A stretch of 64,000 nt of DNA from Candidatus Sulfopaludibacter sp. SbA3 (GTDB lineage Bacteria > Acidobacteriota > Vicinamibacteria > Vicinamibacterales > UBA2999): positions 1 to 64,000 of the forward strand of contig CAMDNQ010000019.1 in assembly GCA_945903265.1 (NCBI GenBank), written 5' to 3'. This document shows positions 42,442 through 50,987 of the stretch, piece by piece. Both the position numbers and the translations under genes were made by a program. The notes beneath the pieces are model-generated. The model saw nothing but the letters and a program-made list of their open reading frames with translations. It did no database searches and had not been told where the DNA came from. Each line of letters begins with the position of its first letter. Within the stretch, counting starts at the first letter, position 1.

Positions 42442-44078
42442 TGCTCTCGACTGCCCTTTCAGGCGATCGCCCCGCCGGGCGAATTTATGGCACGCGCTCG
42501 CCCGTGCTCGGGCGCAATGGCGTCATCGCGACAAGCCAGCCGCTGGCGTCGGCGGCCGGCCTGCAGGTGCTGCAGGAAGGCGGAAACGCGATTGATGCCG
42601 CCGTGACCGCTGCGGCCGTCCTCGCCGTCGTCGAACCGACGATGACCGGCGTCGGCGGTGATTTGTTCGCGCTGGTCTACGACGGCACAACGAAGACGCT
42701 CAGGGCACTGAACTCGAGCGGACGCGCCGGGACGAACGCCAGCGCCGATGCACTGCGGGGCCGTGGCCTCTCGGCGATGCCGTCGCATGGACCCACGTCA
42801 ATCACCGTCCCCGGATCGGTCGCGGGCTGGAGCGAACTGCTGCGATCGCACGGCACGATTCCGCTGGCTCGCGCGGTCGCACCCGCCATCGCGTACGCCC
42901 GCGATGGGTATGCGGTCTCAGAGATCGTGGCCGGTCAATGGGAAGCGGCTGCCGAACGGATCGCTCTGGATCCGGGCGCCGCGGCGGCACTGCTGCCTGG
43001 CGGCCGGCCTCCCGCGCACGGTGACGTGGTGCGCAACCCGGATCTGGCGAACACACTCGAGCAGGTTGCGAAGGATGGAGCCGACGCTATCTACAGGGGG
43101 CCTATCGGCACAGCGATCGCGGCGCATGTGTCGAAGCTCGGCGGATTCCTGACCCCAGCCGACTTCGCCGCTCATGCGTCGGACTGGGTCGCACCGATTG
43201 CCACGAGCTATCGCGGCTACACGCTGTTCGAGATGCCGCCGAACACGCAGGGGTTCGTCGCGCTCGAGATGCTGAACATCCTCGAGGGGTATGACATCCG
43301 CGGCATGGGACACAACACGGCGGATTACCTGCACGTGTATACGGAAGCGAAGCGGATCGCCTTTGCCGACCGCGCGGCATACCTCGCGGACGCGGGAAAT
43401 TTTCCGGAGGCGCTGCTCGCCACGCTCATCTCGAAACCGTACGCGGCGGAACGCCGGAAGCAGATCGACATGCGACGGGCGGCCCCGGACTACGACGCCT
43501 GCGGCCCTGCGGGTTTCGACACGCGCGGCAAGGGCGATACCGTGTATCTGGCCGCTGCCGATCGCTTCGGCAATGCCATCTCACTGATTAACTCACTCTT
43601 CGACAGCTTCGGCTCGGGCATCGTCACGCCGGGCACCGGCGTGGCGCTTCACTCGCGCGGCAGCGGCTTCTCGCTCGAGGCCGGCCATCCCAACGAACTG
43701 GCGCCAGGCAAACGGCCTTTCCACACGCTGGTGCCCGCGTTCCTGATGAAGGACGGGAAACCGTTCATGGCCTTCGGGGTCATGGGCGCCGACAATCAGG
43801 CGCAGGCACATGCCCAGGTCGTCGCGAACGTCGTCGACTTCGACATGAACGTGCAGGAAGCGGGCGAAGCCGCGCGCGTGCGCCACTTCGAGGAAGGGCT
43901 TGCCGTCGAGTCGGGGATCGCCGAATCCGTGCGCGCCGAACTTCGGAAGCGCGGCCACGTCCTGCATGACGGACGCGGGATGGTGGGCGGATACCAGGCG
44001 GTCCGGATCGACACGACGACGGGCGTACTGCAGGGCGGTTCGGATCCCCGCAAGGACGGCCTCGCTATCGGTTGGTAG
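42441..44078 (+). CDS. Gamma-glutamyltransferase-like Ntn-hydrolase
   Basis: A 545-residue protein of the GGT family. The N-terminal part has the family opening GVIATSQPLASAAGLQVLQEGGNA and TMTGVGGDLFALVYDG. The autoprocessing nucleophile is probably T367 in GKGDTVYLAAADRFGNA, followed by SLFDSFGSGIVTPGTGV. Cleavage there would give large (about 366) and small (about 179) chains. No signal peptide is visible, so this copy is likely cytoplasmic, unlike the classic periplasmic enzyme. Family members act on gamma-glutamyl amides or cephalosporin-like acyl groups. The final codons merge into a GGTTGGT repeat. Confidence 0.91.
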   Translation: MLSTALSGDRPAGRIYGTRSPVLGRNGVIATSQPLASAAGLQVLQEGGNAIDAAVTAAAVLAVVEPTMTGVGGDLFALVYDGTTKTLRALNSSGRAGTNASADALRGRGLSAMPSHGPTSITVPGSVAGWSELLRSHGTIPLARAVAPAIAYARDGYAVSEIVAGQWEAAAERIALDPGAAAALLPGGRPPAHGDVVRNPDLANTLEQVAKDGADAIYRGPIGTAIAAHVSKLGGFLTPADFAAHASDWVAPIATSYRGYTLFEMPPNTQGFVALEMLNILEGYDIRGMGHNTADYLHVYTEAKRIAFADRAAYLADAGNFPEALLATLISKPYAAERRKQIDMRRAAPDYDACGPAGFDTRGKGDTVYLAAADRFGNAISLINSLFDSFGSGIVTPGTGVALHSRGSGFSLEAGHPNELAPGKRPFHTLVPAFLMKDGKPFMAFGVMGADNQAQAHAQVVANVVDFDMNVQEAGEAARVRHFEEGLAVESGIAESVRAELRKRGHVLHDGRGMVGGYQAVRIDTTTGVLQGGSDPRKDGLAIGW

Positions 44079-44099
44079 TTGGTGGTTGGTGGTTGGTAG
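44070..44099. repeat. GGTTGGT tandem repeat across a gene end
   Basis: Units of GGTTGGTAGTT/GGTGGTT run from the last codons of the GGT-like gene through its stop codon into the gap before the SDR gene. They resemble the AGTTGGT repeats at 10158-10260. AGGAG for the next gene follows directly. Confidence 0.55.
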
Positions 44100-44111
44100 C
44101 AGGAGCGTGTA

Positions 44112-44900
44112 ATGGATCTCGGTCTCAAGGGAAAGCTCGCGCTCGTCACCGGCAGCACCGCGGGCATCGGCTACGCCACGTGCGAGTCGCTCGCGCGTGA
44201 AGGCGCGCGCGTCATCGTCAATGGACGGACAAAAGAGACGGTGGAGGCCGCGGTTGCGAAACTGAAGGCGGCGGGTGGCGATGCGGCCGCGTTTGCCGGC
44301 GATCTGACGACCGCCTCGGCGGCCGCGGACGTCGTCCGGCGGTTCCCGGACGTCGAGATCCTCGTCAACAACCTTGGCATCTTCGAGCCGCAGCCGTTCG
44401 AAGAGATCCCGGACGAGGAGTGGATCCGGTTCTTCCAGGTGAACGTCCTGAGCGGCATCCGCCTCGCCCGCGCATATCTGGCCGGCATGAAGAAGCGCAA
44501 CTGGGGGCGCATCATCTTCATTTCGAGCGAGAGCGGCGTGCAGATCCCGTCGGAAATGATCCACTACGGCATGACGAAGACCGCGCAGCTCGCCGTCTCG
44601 CGCGGGCTGGCCGAAGCGGTCGCGGGGACCGGCATCACGGTCAACAGCGTCCTGCCCGGCCCGACGAAGTCGCGCGGTGTCAGCGATTTCGTGGAGGCGC
44701 TCGCGAAGAAGGAGGGGAAGACATTCGCTGAGTTCGAGAAGGAGTTCTTCCTGAAGGTCCGGCCGACGTCGCTCATCAAGCGGTTCGCCACGCCCGAGGA
44801 AGTCGCATCGTTGATTACCTACGTCGCCAGCCCGCTCTCCTCAGCCACCACGGGCGCTGCGCTCCGAGTTGACGGCGGCGTCGTCAAGAGCGCGTTCTAG
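44112..44900 (+). CDS. SDR family oxidoreductase
   Basis: A 262-residue short-chain dehydrogenase with an intact site: cofactor loop TGSTAGIG, NNLG, the catalytic asparagine in VNVLSG, serine in ISSESG, and Y-K in HYGMTK. AGGAG lies 6 bases before ATG 44112. The C-terminal segment is longer than average (LAKKEGKTFAEFEKEFF), a feature of a subgroup often annotated as 3-oxoacyl-ACP reductase-like. It follows the GGT-like gene by 33 bases. Its stop overlaps that of the convergent dehydrogenase by 4 bases. The substrate is unknown. Confidence 0.9.
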   Translation: MDLGLKGKLALVTGSTAGIGYATCESLAREGARVIVNGRTKETVEAAVAKLKAAGGDAAAFAGDLTTASAAADVVRRFPDVEILVNNLGIFEPQPFEEIPDEEWIRFFQVNVLSGIRLARAYLAGMKKRNWGRIIFISSESGVQIPSEMIHYGMTKTAQLAVSRGLAEAVAGTGITVNSVLPGPTKSRGVSDFVEALAKKEGKTFAEFEKEFFLKVRPTSLIKRFATPEEVASLITYVASPLSSATTGAALRVDGGVVKSAF

Positions 44901-45769
44901 CCGCTGCTGCCCCGCTCGACGAGCTCGATGAGGGCGGCGAGATCCTGGGTGGACTTCCCTTCTGCAACCAGCCGGTCCAGACGGGCGCGCACGATCGCAG
45001 CGGCGGGAAGCTCGAGACCCGCTTCCCGCGCGAGCTCGAGGACGAAACCCAGATCCTTGTCGTACAGCCGTGCGGCCATTCCAGGCTTGAAATCGCGCTT
45101 CGCCATGCGGTCGCCGAAGACTTCGAGTACGCGGCTCGCGGCGATGCCGCCCATCAGGGCTTCCCGCACTTTGCCGGCGTCGAGACCGTAGCGAACGCCG
45201 AGCGCAAGCGCTTCGGCCGTCCCCTCCGCATTCACCAGCAGCGCCAGCTGGTTGCAGGCCTTCGCGATTTGTCCCGTACCGTGGCTTCCCATGTGGACGA
45301 TCTGCCGGCCGAGGCAGTCCAGCAGCGGCTTCGCCGTCGCCAGCACGTCGGCATCCCCGCCGACCATGATGACGAGCGTCGCCGTCTCGGCGCCGACAGG
45401 GCCGCCCGAAACCGGTGCGTCGAGCATCGGAATGTTCCGCGCCGCGAGCGCCGCCGCGATGCGCCGCGTCGACTGCGGCGAGATCGTGCTGAAGTCGATG
45501 ACGATCGTTCCGGGACGCGCGCCGTGGATGACGCCGTCGGCGCCGAGCAGCACCTCCTCGACATCTGCCGTGGCCGTCACGTTCGTCATGACGACGTCGG
45601 AGCGCGCTGCGAGTTCGGACGGCGATGAGGCGAGCGTAGCGCCGGCGGCAGCAAGTGGAACCGCCGCCTCGGGACGCCTCGCGTAGACCGCGAGGCTGTG
45701 GCCGGCCTTCAGCAGATGGAGCGCCATCGGGCGCCCCATCACACCAAGACCAATGAAGCCGATCTGCAT
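44897..45769 (-). CDS. Beta-hydroxyacid dehydrogenase (3-hydroxyisobutyrate/tartronate semialdehyde reductase-like)
   Basis: A 290-residue NAD(P)-dependent enzyme. The N-terminal motif GFIGLGVMGRPMALHLLKAGH is the signature of the family (shown from residue 3). The substrate-binding block DAPVSGGPVGAETATL, the catalytic lysine region GTGQIAKACNQLALL and the C-terminal KDLGFVLELAREAG helix are present. Members oxidise 3-hydroxyisobutyrate or reduce tartronate semialdehyde. It lies downstream of the SMP-30 gene, from which it is separated by a 48-base palindrome, so co-transcription is uncertain. ATG 45769 has no obvious ribosome site. Confidence 0.92.
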   Translation of the reverse strand: MQIGFIGLGVMGRPMALHLLKAGHSLAVYARRPEAAVPLAAAGATLASSPSELAARSDVVMTNVTATADVEEVLLGADGVIHGARPGTIVIDFSTISPQSTRRIAAALAARNIPMLDAPVSGGPVGAETATLVIMVGGDADVLATAKPLLDCLGRQIVHMGSHGTGQIAKACNQLALLVNAEGTAEALALGVRYGLDAGKVREALMGGIAASRVLEVFGDRMAKRDFKPGMAARLYDKDLGFVLELAREAGLELPAAAIVRARLDRLVAEGKSTQDLAALIELVERGSSG

Positions 45770-45781
45770 GACGGTGGGTTA

Positions 45782-45829
45782 CTCGGGTGCTCGGGTGCTT
45801 TGGTGCACCTGAGCACCTGAGCACCCGAG
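45782..45829. repeat. 48-base palindrome built from GGTGCTC heptamers
   Basis: The left half opens CTCGGGTGCTCGGGTGC and the right half closes GCACCTGAGCACCCGAG, with the centre at GGTGCACC (45802-45809) and three mismatches. Each half is itself a tandem of GGTGCTC-like units. It lies between two minus-strand genes. A hairpin in the mRNA is likely. Confidence 0.7.
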
Positions 45830-45839
45830 AACCTTGTTC

Positions 45840-47033
45840 TTAGGAGGGGCCTGCTCCCTGCGTGTTGAAGTGAACCGAGTAGACCGACGTGCTCCCCATC
45901 ATGAACAGGCGGTTGCGCTTCGGGCCGCCGAAGCAGATGTTCGCGCAGACTTCCGGCAGACGGATCCGGCCGATGAGCATGCCGTTCGGGTTCCAGACCG
46001 TGACGCCGTTGTACCCGACCGCGCGGCCCGCGTTGCTCGAGGACCACACGTTGCCGAAGACGTCCACGCGCACGCCGTCGCCGCCGCACTTGACCCCGTC
46101 CACCATGTAGTCGGTGAACACCCGGCGGTTCGCGACGCGCGTGCCCTGCACGTCGAACGAGAACATCTCGCGCGTGCCGCCGGGCCCGGTGTCGCCAGGG
46201 CCGCGGCCGGTGCTGATCACATAGAGACGCTTGAAGTCCTGTGAGAACGCGAGGCCGTTCGGATCCGCCAGCTGGTCCTCGCCAATCACGAGATCGACCT
46301 TGCCGCTCGGATCGACGCGATAGACGCCCGTCGGCAGCTCGCGGCGGAACGCGCCGAGCTCCGGCGGCAGGCCGAGACGGGGATTGAGGAGCCCCTGCGG
46401 GTTTGACGGCCCGCCGGCGGCGTCAGGTTGCCCCTCGAACAGCTGCCCGCCGTACGGCGGATCGGTGAACCAGTAGCTGCCGTCCGGATGCGTGACGACG
46501 TCATTCGGTGAGTTCAGGCGCTTGCCGCCGTAGTTGTCCGCGATGATCGTGACCGACCCGTCGTGCTCGTAGCGGACGACGCGGCGCATCAGGTGCTCGC
46601 ACGACAGCTGGCGTCCCTGGAAATCGAAGTGGTTGCCATTGCTGTTGTTCGCCGGATTCCGAAACACCGTCACCTGGCCGTTGTCCTCGCTCCACCGCAT
46701 CTGGCGGTTGTTCGGGATGTCGCTGAAGACGAGGTACCTGCCGACGCCGCTCCACGCGGGCCCCTCGAGCCACACGCCGCCGGTCCACAGCCGGCGGATC
46801 GAATTCTGCGGCTGCACCAGCGCGTTGAATGACGGATCGACGCTCAGGATGTCGGGGTCCTGAAAGTAGGTCGTGGGCTGATCGAAGTCGCGCGGGGGAT
46901 TCGAAATCGTCGTCGGCGGCTCGGCGCGCTGCTGCGCGAACAGGCCGTTGCCGGCGAGCGCCGCGCCCGCCACCGCACCGAACGCTTTCACCACACCGCG
47001 GCGCGAGATCCCGTTTTCGTCACGAGTAGGCAT
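45840..47033 (-). CDS. SMP-30/gluconolactonase family protein with a Tat signal
   Basis: A 397-residue protein. The N-terminus ISRRGVVKAFGAVAGAALAG is a Tat signal. The mature part is a six-bladed propeller of the SMP-30/lactonase type: LEGPAWSGVGRYLVFSDIPN, LNSPNDVVTHPDGSYWFTDP and LADPNGLAFSQDFKRLYVI hold the likely metal ligands (E, N and D). Known members hydrolyse sugar lactones. ATG 47033 is chosen from the signal and from promoter spacing, since the frame runs on into the divergent gene. It shares its promoter with the monoheme protein gene at 47052. Confidence 0.9.
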   Translation of the reverse strand: MPTRDENGISRRGVVKAFGAVAGAALAGNGLFAQQRAEPPTTISNPPRDFDQPTTYFQDPDILSVDPSFNALVQPQNSIRRLWTGGVWLEGPAWSGVGRYLVFSDIPNNRQMRWSEDNGQVTVFRNPANNSNGNHFDFQGRQLSCEHLMRRVVRYEHDGSVTIIADNYGGKRLNSPNDVVTHPDGSYWFTDPPYGGQLFEGQPDAAGGPSNPQGLLNPRLGLPPELGAFRRELPTGVYRVDPSGKVDLVIGEDQLADPNGLAFSQDFKRLYVISTGRGPGDTGPGGTREMFSFDVQGTRVANRRVFTDYMVDGVKCGGDGVRVDVFGNVWSSSNAGRAVGYNGVTVWNPNGMLIGRIRLPEVCANICFGGPKRNRLFMMGSTSVYSVHFNTQGAGPS

Positions 47034-47051
47034 GAGGCGTATAGTAATCGA
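47034..47051. promoter_or_regulatory. 18-base bidirectional promoter with a shared TATA core
   Basis: TATAGTA (47040-47046) reads TATAGT on the plus strand, 6 bases before ATG 47052. It reads TACTAT on the minus strand, 7 bases before ATG 47033. Both genes are therefore predicted to be leaderless and to compete for one core. Confidence 0.55.
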
Positions 47052-49220
47052 ATGCGCAAGGTATTTGGATCGTTCGGAGCCAAGGTCATCACTGGTTTCG
47101 CACTCGTGTGCGCCGTCAGCATCGGGGTCAGCGCGCGTCAGACGGGCGATGCCGTGGCCGTCGACGTGGACGACATCGGCGGTGTCGTCCGGAGTTCGAA
47201 GGGGCCCGAAGCGGGCGTCTGGGTGATCGCTGAAACCGCGGACCTCCCGACGAAGTTCGCGAAGATCGTCGTCACCGACGAGCAGGGGCGCTATCTGGTT
47301 CCCGATCTGCCGAAGGGCAACTACACCCTGTTCGTGCGCGGCTACGGACTCGTCGATTCGAGCAAGGTCCGGTCGGCGCCGGGCCGCACGCTGAACCTCA
47401 CGGCCATTCTCGCGCCGAATGCGCGTGCCGCAGCGGAGTACTACCCCGCCGGGTACTGGGCCTCGCTGCTGCAGATTCCTGACAAGAGCGAGTTTCCCGG
47501 CACGGGCGCCCAGGGCAATGGCATTCATCCCGACATGAAGATGCAGGCGCAGTGGCTGGGTTGGTTGAAAAACGCCAGCTGCTATACCTGCCATCAGATC
47601 GGCAACAAGGCCACGCGCGAGATTCCGAAAGAGTTCGCGACGATGAAGACGACGCGCGATGCGTGGGCGCGACGGATTCAGTCAGGCCAGGCGGGTCCCG
47701 ACATGGCGCGGGAGCTTGGACTCTTCGGGGCGCCGCGCGCGCTGCAGATGTTCGCCGACTGGACGGATCGAATCGCCGCCGGCGAGCTGCCGCCCGTCCC
47801 CCCGCGGCCGCAGGGCACAGAGCGCAACGTCGTCATCACGCAGTGGCACTGGGCGGATGACAAGACCTATATGCACGACCAGATCTCGACCGATCGCCGC
47901 AAGCCGACGGTCAACGCGAATGGACCGATTTACGGCGCGCCGGAGTTGAGCAAGGACTTCATCCCCGTCCTCGACCTCACGACGCACCGCCCGAGCACGA
48001 TTCCGGTGGCGCCGAGCAACTCGCGCGTGCCGATGGCGCCAAGCAAGGTGCTGCAGTCGTCGCCCTTCTGGGGTAACGAGCAGATCTGGTCGAGCCGTAT
48101 GGACATCCACAACCAGATGCTCGACCAGGACGGACGCGTCTGGATGACGACCCGCGTGCGTCCGCCGCAGACACCGGCATGGTGCCGTCAGGGGTCCAGC
48201 CATCCGTCCGCGAAGCTCTATCCGATCACCGAGTCGACGCGGCAGGCGGCCGTCTACGACCCGAAGACGAAGAAGCTGACGGAGATCAACACCTGCTTCG
48301 ACACACACCACCTCAATTTCACCGAGGACGCCGACAACACGCTCTGGTTCAACGGCTATGGCAGCCCGTATTTCGGGTGGATCAACACGAAGGTGTTCAA
48401 CGCGACCGGCGACGAACAGAAGTCACAGGGGTGGACGCCGATCATTCTCGACACCACCGGCAATGGCCGCCGCGACGCGTACGTCGAAGCGGGTCAGCCG
48501 ATGGATCCGGCGAAGGACACGCGGATTGGTGATTCGCTCTACACCACCACTCCCGCCGCCGATGGTTCGATCTGGGGATCGGTGCTCGGGTTCCCCGGCT
48601 CGATTATCCGGATGGTCCCCGGCGCGAACCCCACGGAAACGTCTCTCTCGGAGCGGTACGAGCTGCCGTGGCTGAACCCGAACGCGCCGATCCAGGGCTA
48701 CTCACCCCGTGGCATGGACGTCGATCGCAACGGCGTGGCGTGGGTGGCGCTCGGCAGCGGCCACCTGGCGAGCTTCGACCGCAAGAAGTGCAACAGCCCG
48801 CTAAATGGACCGAAGGCCACGGGACAGCACTGCCCCGAGGGCTGGACGCTCTACGCGAACCCGCTGCCGCAGTTCAAAGGGCTCCAGGACAACGGCAGTT
48901 CCGAGGGCAGCTACTACGCGTGGGTCGATCAGTTCGACACGCTCGGCCTTGGCGCGAACACGCCGATCGCGACCGGCAATCAGTCGGATGCGTTCCTCGC
49001 GCTGCAGGGCGGTAAGTGGGTCACGCTGCGCGTGCCGTATCCGATGGGCTTCTACACGAAGGGGCTTGATGGCCGGATCGACGATCCGAACGGTGGATGG
49101 AAGGGACGCGGTCTCTGGTCAACCGTCAGCACCCGCGCGCCGTTCCACATGGAGACCGGCAAGGGGACGCCGCCGATTGCGATGAAGTTCCAGGTCCGGC
49201 CGAACCCGCTCGCGAAATAA
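47052..49220 (+). CDS. Exported monoheme protein with a carboxypeptidase-regulatory domain and propeller-like body
   Basis: A 722-residue protein. The N-terminal segment KVITGFALVCAVSIGVSARQ is a signal. Residues about 40-120 are a carboxypeptidase-regulatory-like sandwich (GVWVIAETADLP, GRYLVPDLPKGNYTLFVRG). A heme c motif CYTCH follows (177-181). From about 250 the chain is WD/NHL-like with repeated VWMTTRVRPP, TLWFNGYGSPYFGW and GSIWGSVLGFPG strands, as in virginiamycin B lyase-type propellers. This suggests a periplasmic redox or lyase-like protein. It is divergent from the SMP-30 gene and shares its promoter. Confidence 0.88.
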   Translation: MRKVFGSFGAKVITGFALVCAVSIGVSARQTGDAVAVDVDDIGGVVRSSKGPEAGVWVIAETADLPTKFAKIVVTDEQGRYLVPDLPKGNYTLFVRGYGLVDSSKVRSAPGRTLNLTAILAPNARAAAEYYPAGYWASLLQIPDKSEFPGTGAQGNGIHPDMKMQAQWLGWLKNASCYTCHQIGNKATREIPKEFATMKTTRDAWARRIQSGQAGPDMARELGLFGAPRALQMFADWTDRIAAGELPPVPPRPQGTERNVVITQWHWADDKTYMHDQISTDRRKPTVNANGPIYGAPELSKDFIPVLDLTTHRPSTIPVAPSNSRVPMAPSKVLQSSPFWGNEQIWSSRMDIHNQMLDQDGRVWMTTRVRPPQTPAWCRQGSSHPSAKLYPITESTRQAAVYDPKTKKLTEINTCFDTHHLNFTEDADNTLWFNGYGSPYFGWINTKVFNATGDEQKSQGWTPIILDTTGNGRRDAYVEAGQPMDPAKDTRIGDSLYTTTPAADGSIWGSVLGFPGSIIRMVPGANPTETSLSERYELPWLNPNAPIQGYSPRGMDVDRNGVAWVALGSGHLASFDRKKCNSPLNGPKATGQHCPEGWTLYANPLPQFKGLQDNGSSEGSYYAWVDQFDTLGLGANTPIATGNQSDAFLALQGGKWVTLRVPYPMGFYTKGLDGRIDDPNGGWKGRGLWSTVSTRAPFHMETGKGTPPIAMKFQVRPNPLAK

Positions 49221-49226
49221 CAGAAC

Positions 49227-49274
49227 GGCGGGTCCGCGCTCCGGATGGAATCTGCCCGGAGCGCGGGACCCGCC
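49227..49274. terminator. Hairpin between convergent genes, probable two-way terminator
   Basis: GGCGGGTCCGCGCTCCGG (49227-49244) pairs with CCGGAGCGCGGGACCCGCC (49256-49274) with one bulged base. It lies between the stop codons at 49220 and 49290. There is no U-run, so termination efficiency is uncertain. Confidence 0.6.
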
Positions 49275-49289
49275 CTACGTACTTCTGAG

Positions 49290-49856
49290 TTACTTCGGCA
49301 CCGCGCCGAACAGCTCGCCGCCGTCGATGACCGTCGCCGACGTCGGACCGTAGCCGCTAATCGCCACCCAGACATCCTCGTCGAGCGCACCGTCATAGTG
49401 CGGGCCAGCCGCGGGATGACGCATGTACTCGCCGGGCTTCAGGCCCACCAGCTTCCCTTTGTCGGTGATCCAGTCCTTGCTCTCGCCCGTGTACCAGGTG
49501 CCGCGCAGCACGAGGCAGTAGCGCTCGTCCGGGTGGAAGTGCGGCCGGCTCATCACGCCGGGAGGAAAGTGGTTGATCGTGAGGTAGTAGCCGGGCTTCG
49601 ACGGATCGCCCTCAAGCACCATGGTCTCGACGCCAAGCTTGTTGCCCTCGGTCGCGCGCCACTCGAAGTTGGCGATCTGCTTGCGCAGGAACTCGCGGTC
49701 GGGGAACTTGCCCATCTCCGCCTGACGGTCGACGGCGGGAGCCGCCTCGGCGGCTGGCGCGGCTTCCTCTGCCGGCGGCGGCGCCGGCGTCGTGCATGCG
49801 ATAGCGAAAACGGTGAGGGCGCAACCGGCCCATCTCAGAACGTTTGAAGATTTCAT
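49290..49856 (-). CDS. Cupin-domain lipoprotein
   Basis: A 188-residue lipoprotein (signal to FAIAC). An Ala/Pro/Glu-rich linker (about 22-45) leads to a cupin barrel. The first cupin motif has RPHFHPDERYCLVLRG (H and E ligands about 107-112), and the second contains KPGEYMRHPAAGPHYDG. This resembles the ChrR-like/DUF4437 cupins that bind metal. GGAGG lies 7 bases before ATG 49856, and TATACT about 30 bases before it, so this is one of the clear leadered genes. The role is probably a periplasmic dioxygenase or isomerase; not certain. Confidence 0.88.
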   Translation of the reverse strand: MKSSNVLRWAGCALTVFAIACTTPAPPPAEEAAPAAEAAPAVDRQAEMGKFPDREFLRKQIANFEWRATEGNKLGVETMVLEGDPSKPGYYLTINHFPPGVMSRPHFHPDERYCLVLRGTWYTGESKDWITDKGKLVGLKPGEYMRHPAAGPHYDGALDEDVWVAISGYGPTSATVIDGGELFGAVPK

Positions 49857-49896
49857 CGGCGGTCCTCCTGGACTAGGAAGCTGAGTATATGGGGAC

Positions 49897-50973
49897 TTAC
49901 GGCCTGACGACTACCTTGATGGCGCCGTCCACACGATCGCGGGCGTAGCGGAGCGCTTCGGGAAGCTCGGCCAGCGAAAACGTGTGCGTGTGCACCGGCG
50001 ACGGATCGATTTTTCCCTGCGCGAGCAATGATGCCGCGCGCCGGACGGCACTTTGCCCTTCGCCCCTGATGCCGAACAGGTAGATGTTGTTGGTGACGAT
50101 GTACTCGACATCCACGAGGGCGGGCTTGTGGGCGAACGCCCCGAGACAGACCCGTCCTCCGCGGCTCACCATCCTGATCGCCTCGTTGACCGCGTTCGGC
50201 GCGCCGGACGCCTCGAACACGTAGTGCACGCCACGCCCGCCGTTCAGCCGCCGCACTGCATCGACGACAGGTTCCAGTGACGCATTGATCGAAAAATCAG
50301 CTCCAAGCTGTTTTCCGATCGCCAGGCGATCGTCGCGGATATCCGTCAGGATGACCGGATTCGCGCCAAGCGCTTTCGCAACGGCCACCGCCAGGAGGCC
50401 GATGGGGCCCGCGCCGGTCACGACAAGCGCCTGACCGGCGATCAGCCCGCCGAGCACGTCGAGGCCGTACATCGCGGTCCCCGCCGTGACGATGAGCGTG
50501 GCCACTTCGTCGCTGATGCCCTCGGGCACGCGTACGAGGGTGTTGATGTGATTGACGGCGTACTGCGCGAAGCCGCCGTTGGTCGTAAACCCGTTCGCGC
50601 GGTGACCCTTGTTCACCTCGCCGTAGTTGCGACCGTAATTCAGGCACGAGGTGTACATGCCCTGGCGGCACCGCTCGCATCGGCCGCAGCCCGCGTGAAT
50701 CTCCACCGCCACGCGCTCGCCGACCGTGTACTCGTCGACCGTCGGCCCAAGGGCCGCAATCGTGCCCATGTACTCATGGCCCGGCGTGAAGTTCTTGTTG
50801 AACGGGAGGCCGCCTTCGATGGTCGCAGGGGCGCCGTGGCTGATGACGTCGAGGTCGGTCGCGCAGATCGCGCACGCGTCGATGCGCACGAGGACCTCGG
50901 CGGGCCCCGGGCGCGGAACGGGCGTGTCGGTGAGCGTCAGCTGGCCCGGGTCCCCGAGGACCCAGGCTTTCAT
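49897..50973 (-). CDS. Zinc-dependent alcohol dehydrogenase (MDR family)
   Basis: A 358-residue medium-chain dehydrogenase. Catalytic zinc ligands are CAICATD and GHEYMG. The structural zinc cysteines are CGRCERCRQGMYTSC, with a normal four-cysteine lobe. The cofactor site is VVTGAGPIGLLAVAVAKALGA, with a DIRDDR acidic turn favouring NAD. Relatives include sorbitol/threonine dehydrogenase-like enzymes. ATG 50973 is listed; TTG 50991, overlapping the upstream stop as TTGA, is an alternative adding six residues. It is probably co-transcribed with the YeiH-like exporter gene. Confidence 0.93.
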   Translation of the reverse strand: MKAWVLGDPGQLTLTDTPVPRPGPAEVLVRIDACAICATDLDVISHGAPATIEGGLPFNKNFTPGHEYMGTIAALGPTVDEYTVGERVAVEIHAGCGRCERCRQGMYTSCLNYGRNYGEVNKGHRANGFTTNGGFAQYAVNHINTLVRVPEGISDEVATLIVTAGTAMYGLDVLGGLIAGQALVVTGAGPIGLLAVAVAKALGANPVILTDIRDDRLAIGKQLGADFSINASLEPVVDAVRRLNGGRGVHYVFEASGAPNAVNEAIRMVSRGGRVCLGAFAHKPALVDVEYIVTNNIYLFGIRGEGQSAVRRAASLLAQGKIDPSPVHTHTFSLAELPEALRYARDRVDGAIKVVVRP

Positions 50974-50987
50974 GGTCTCTGGAATCG

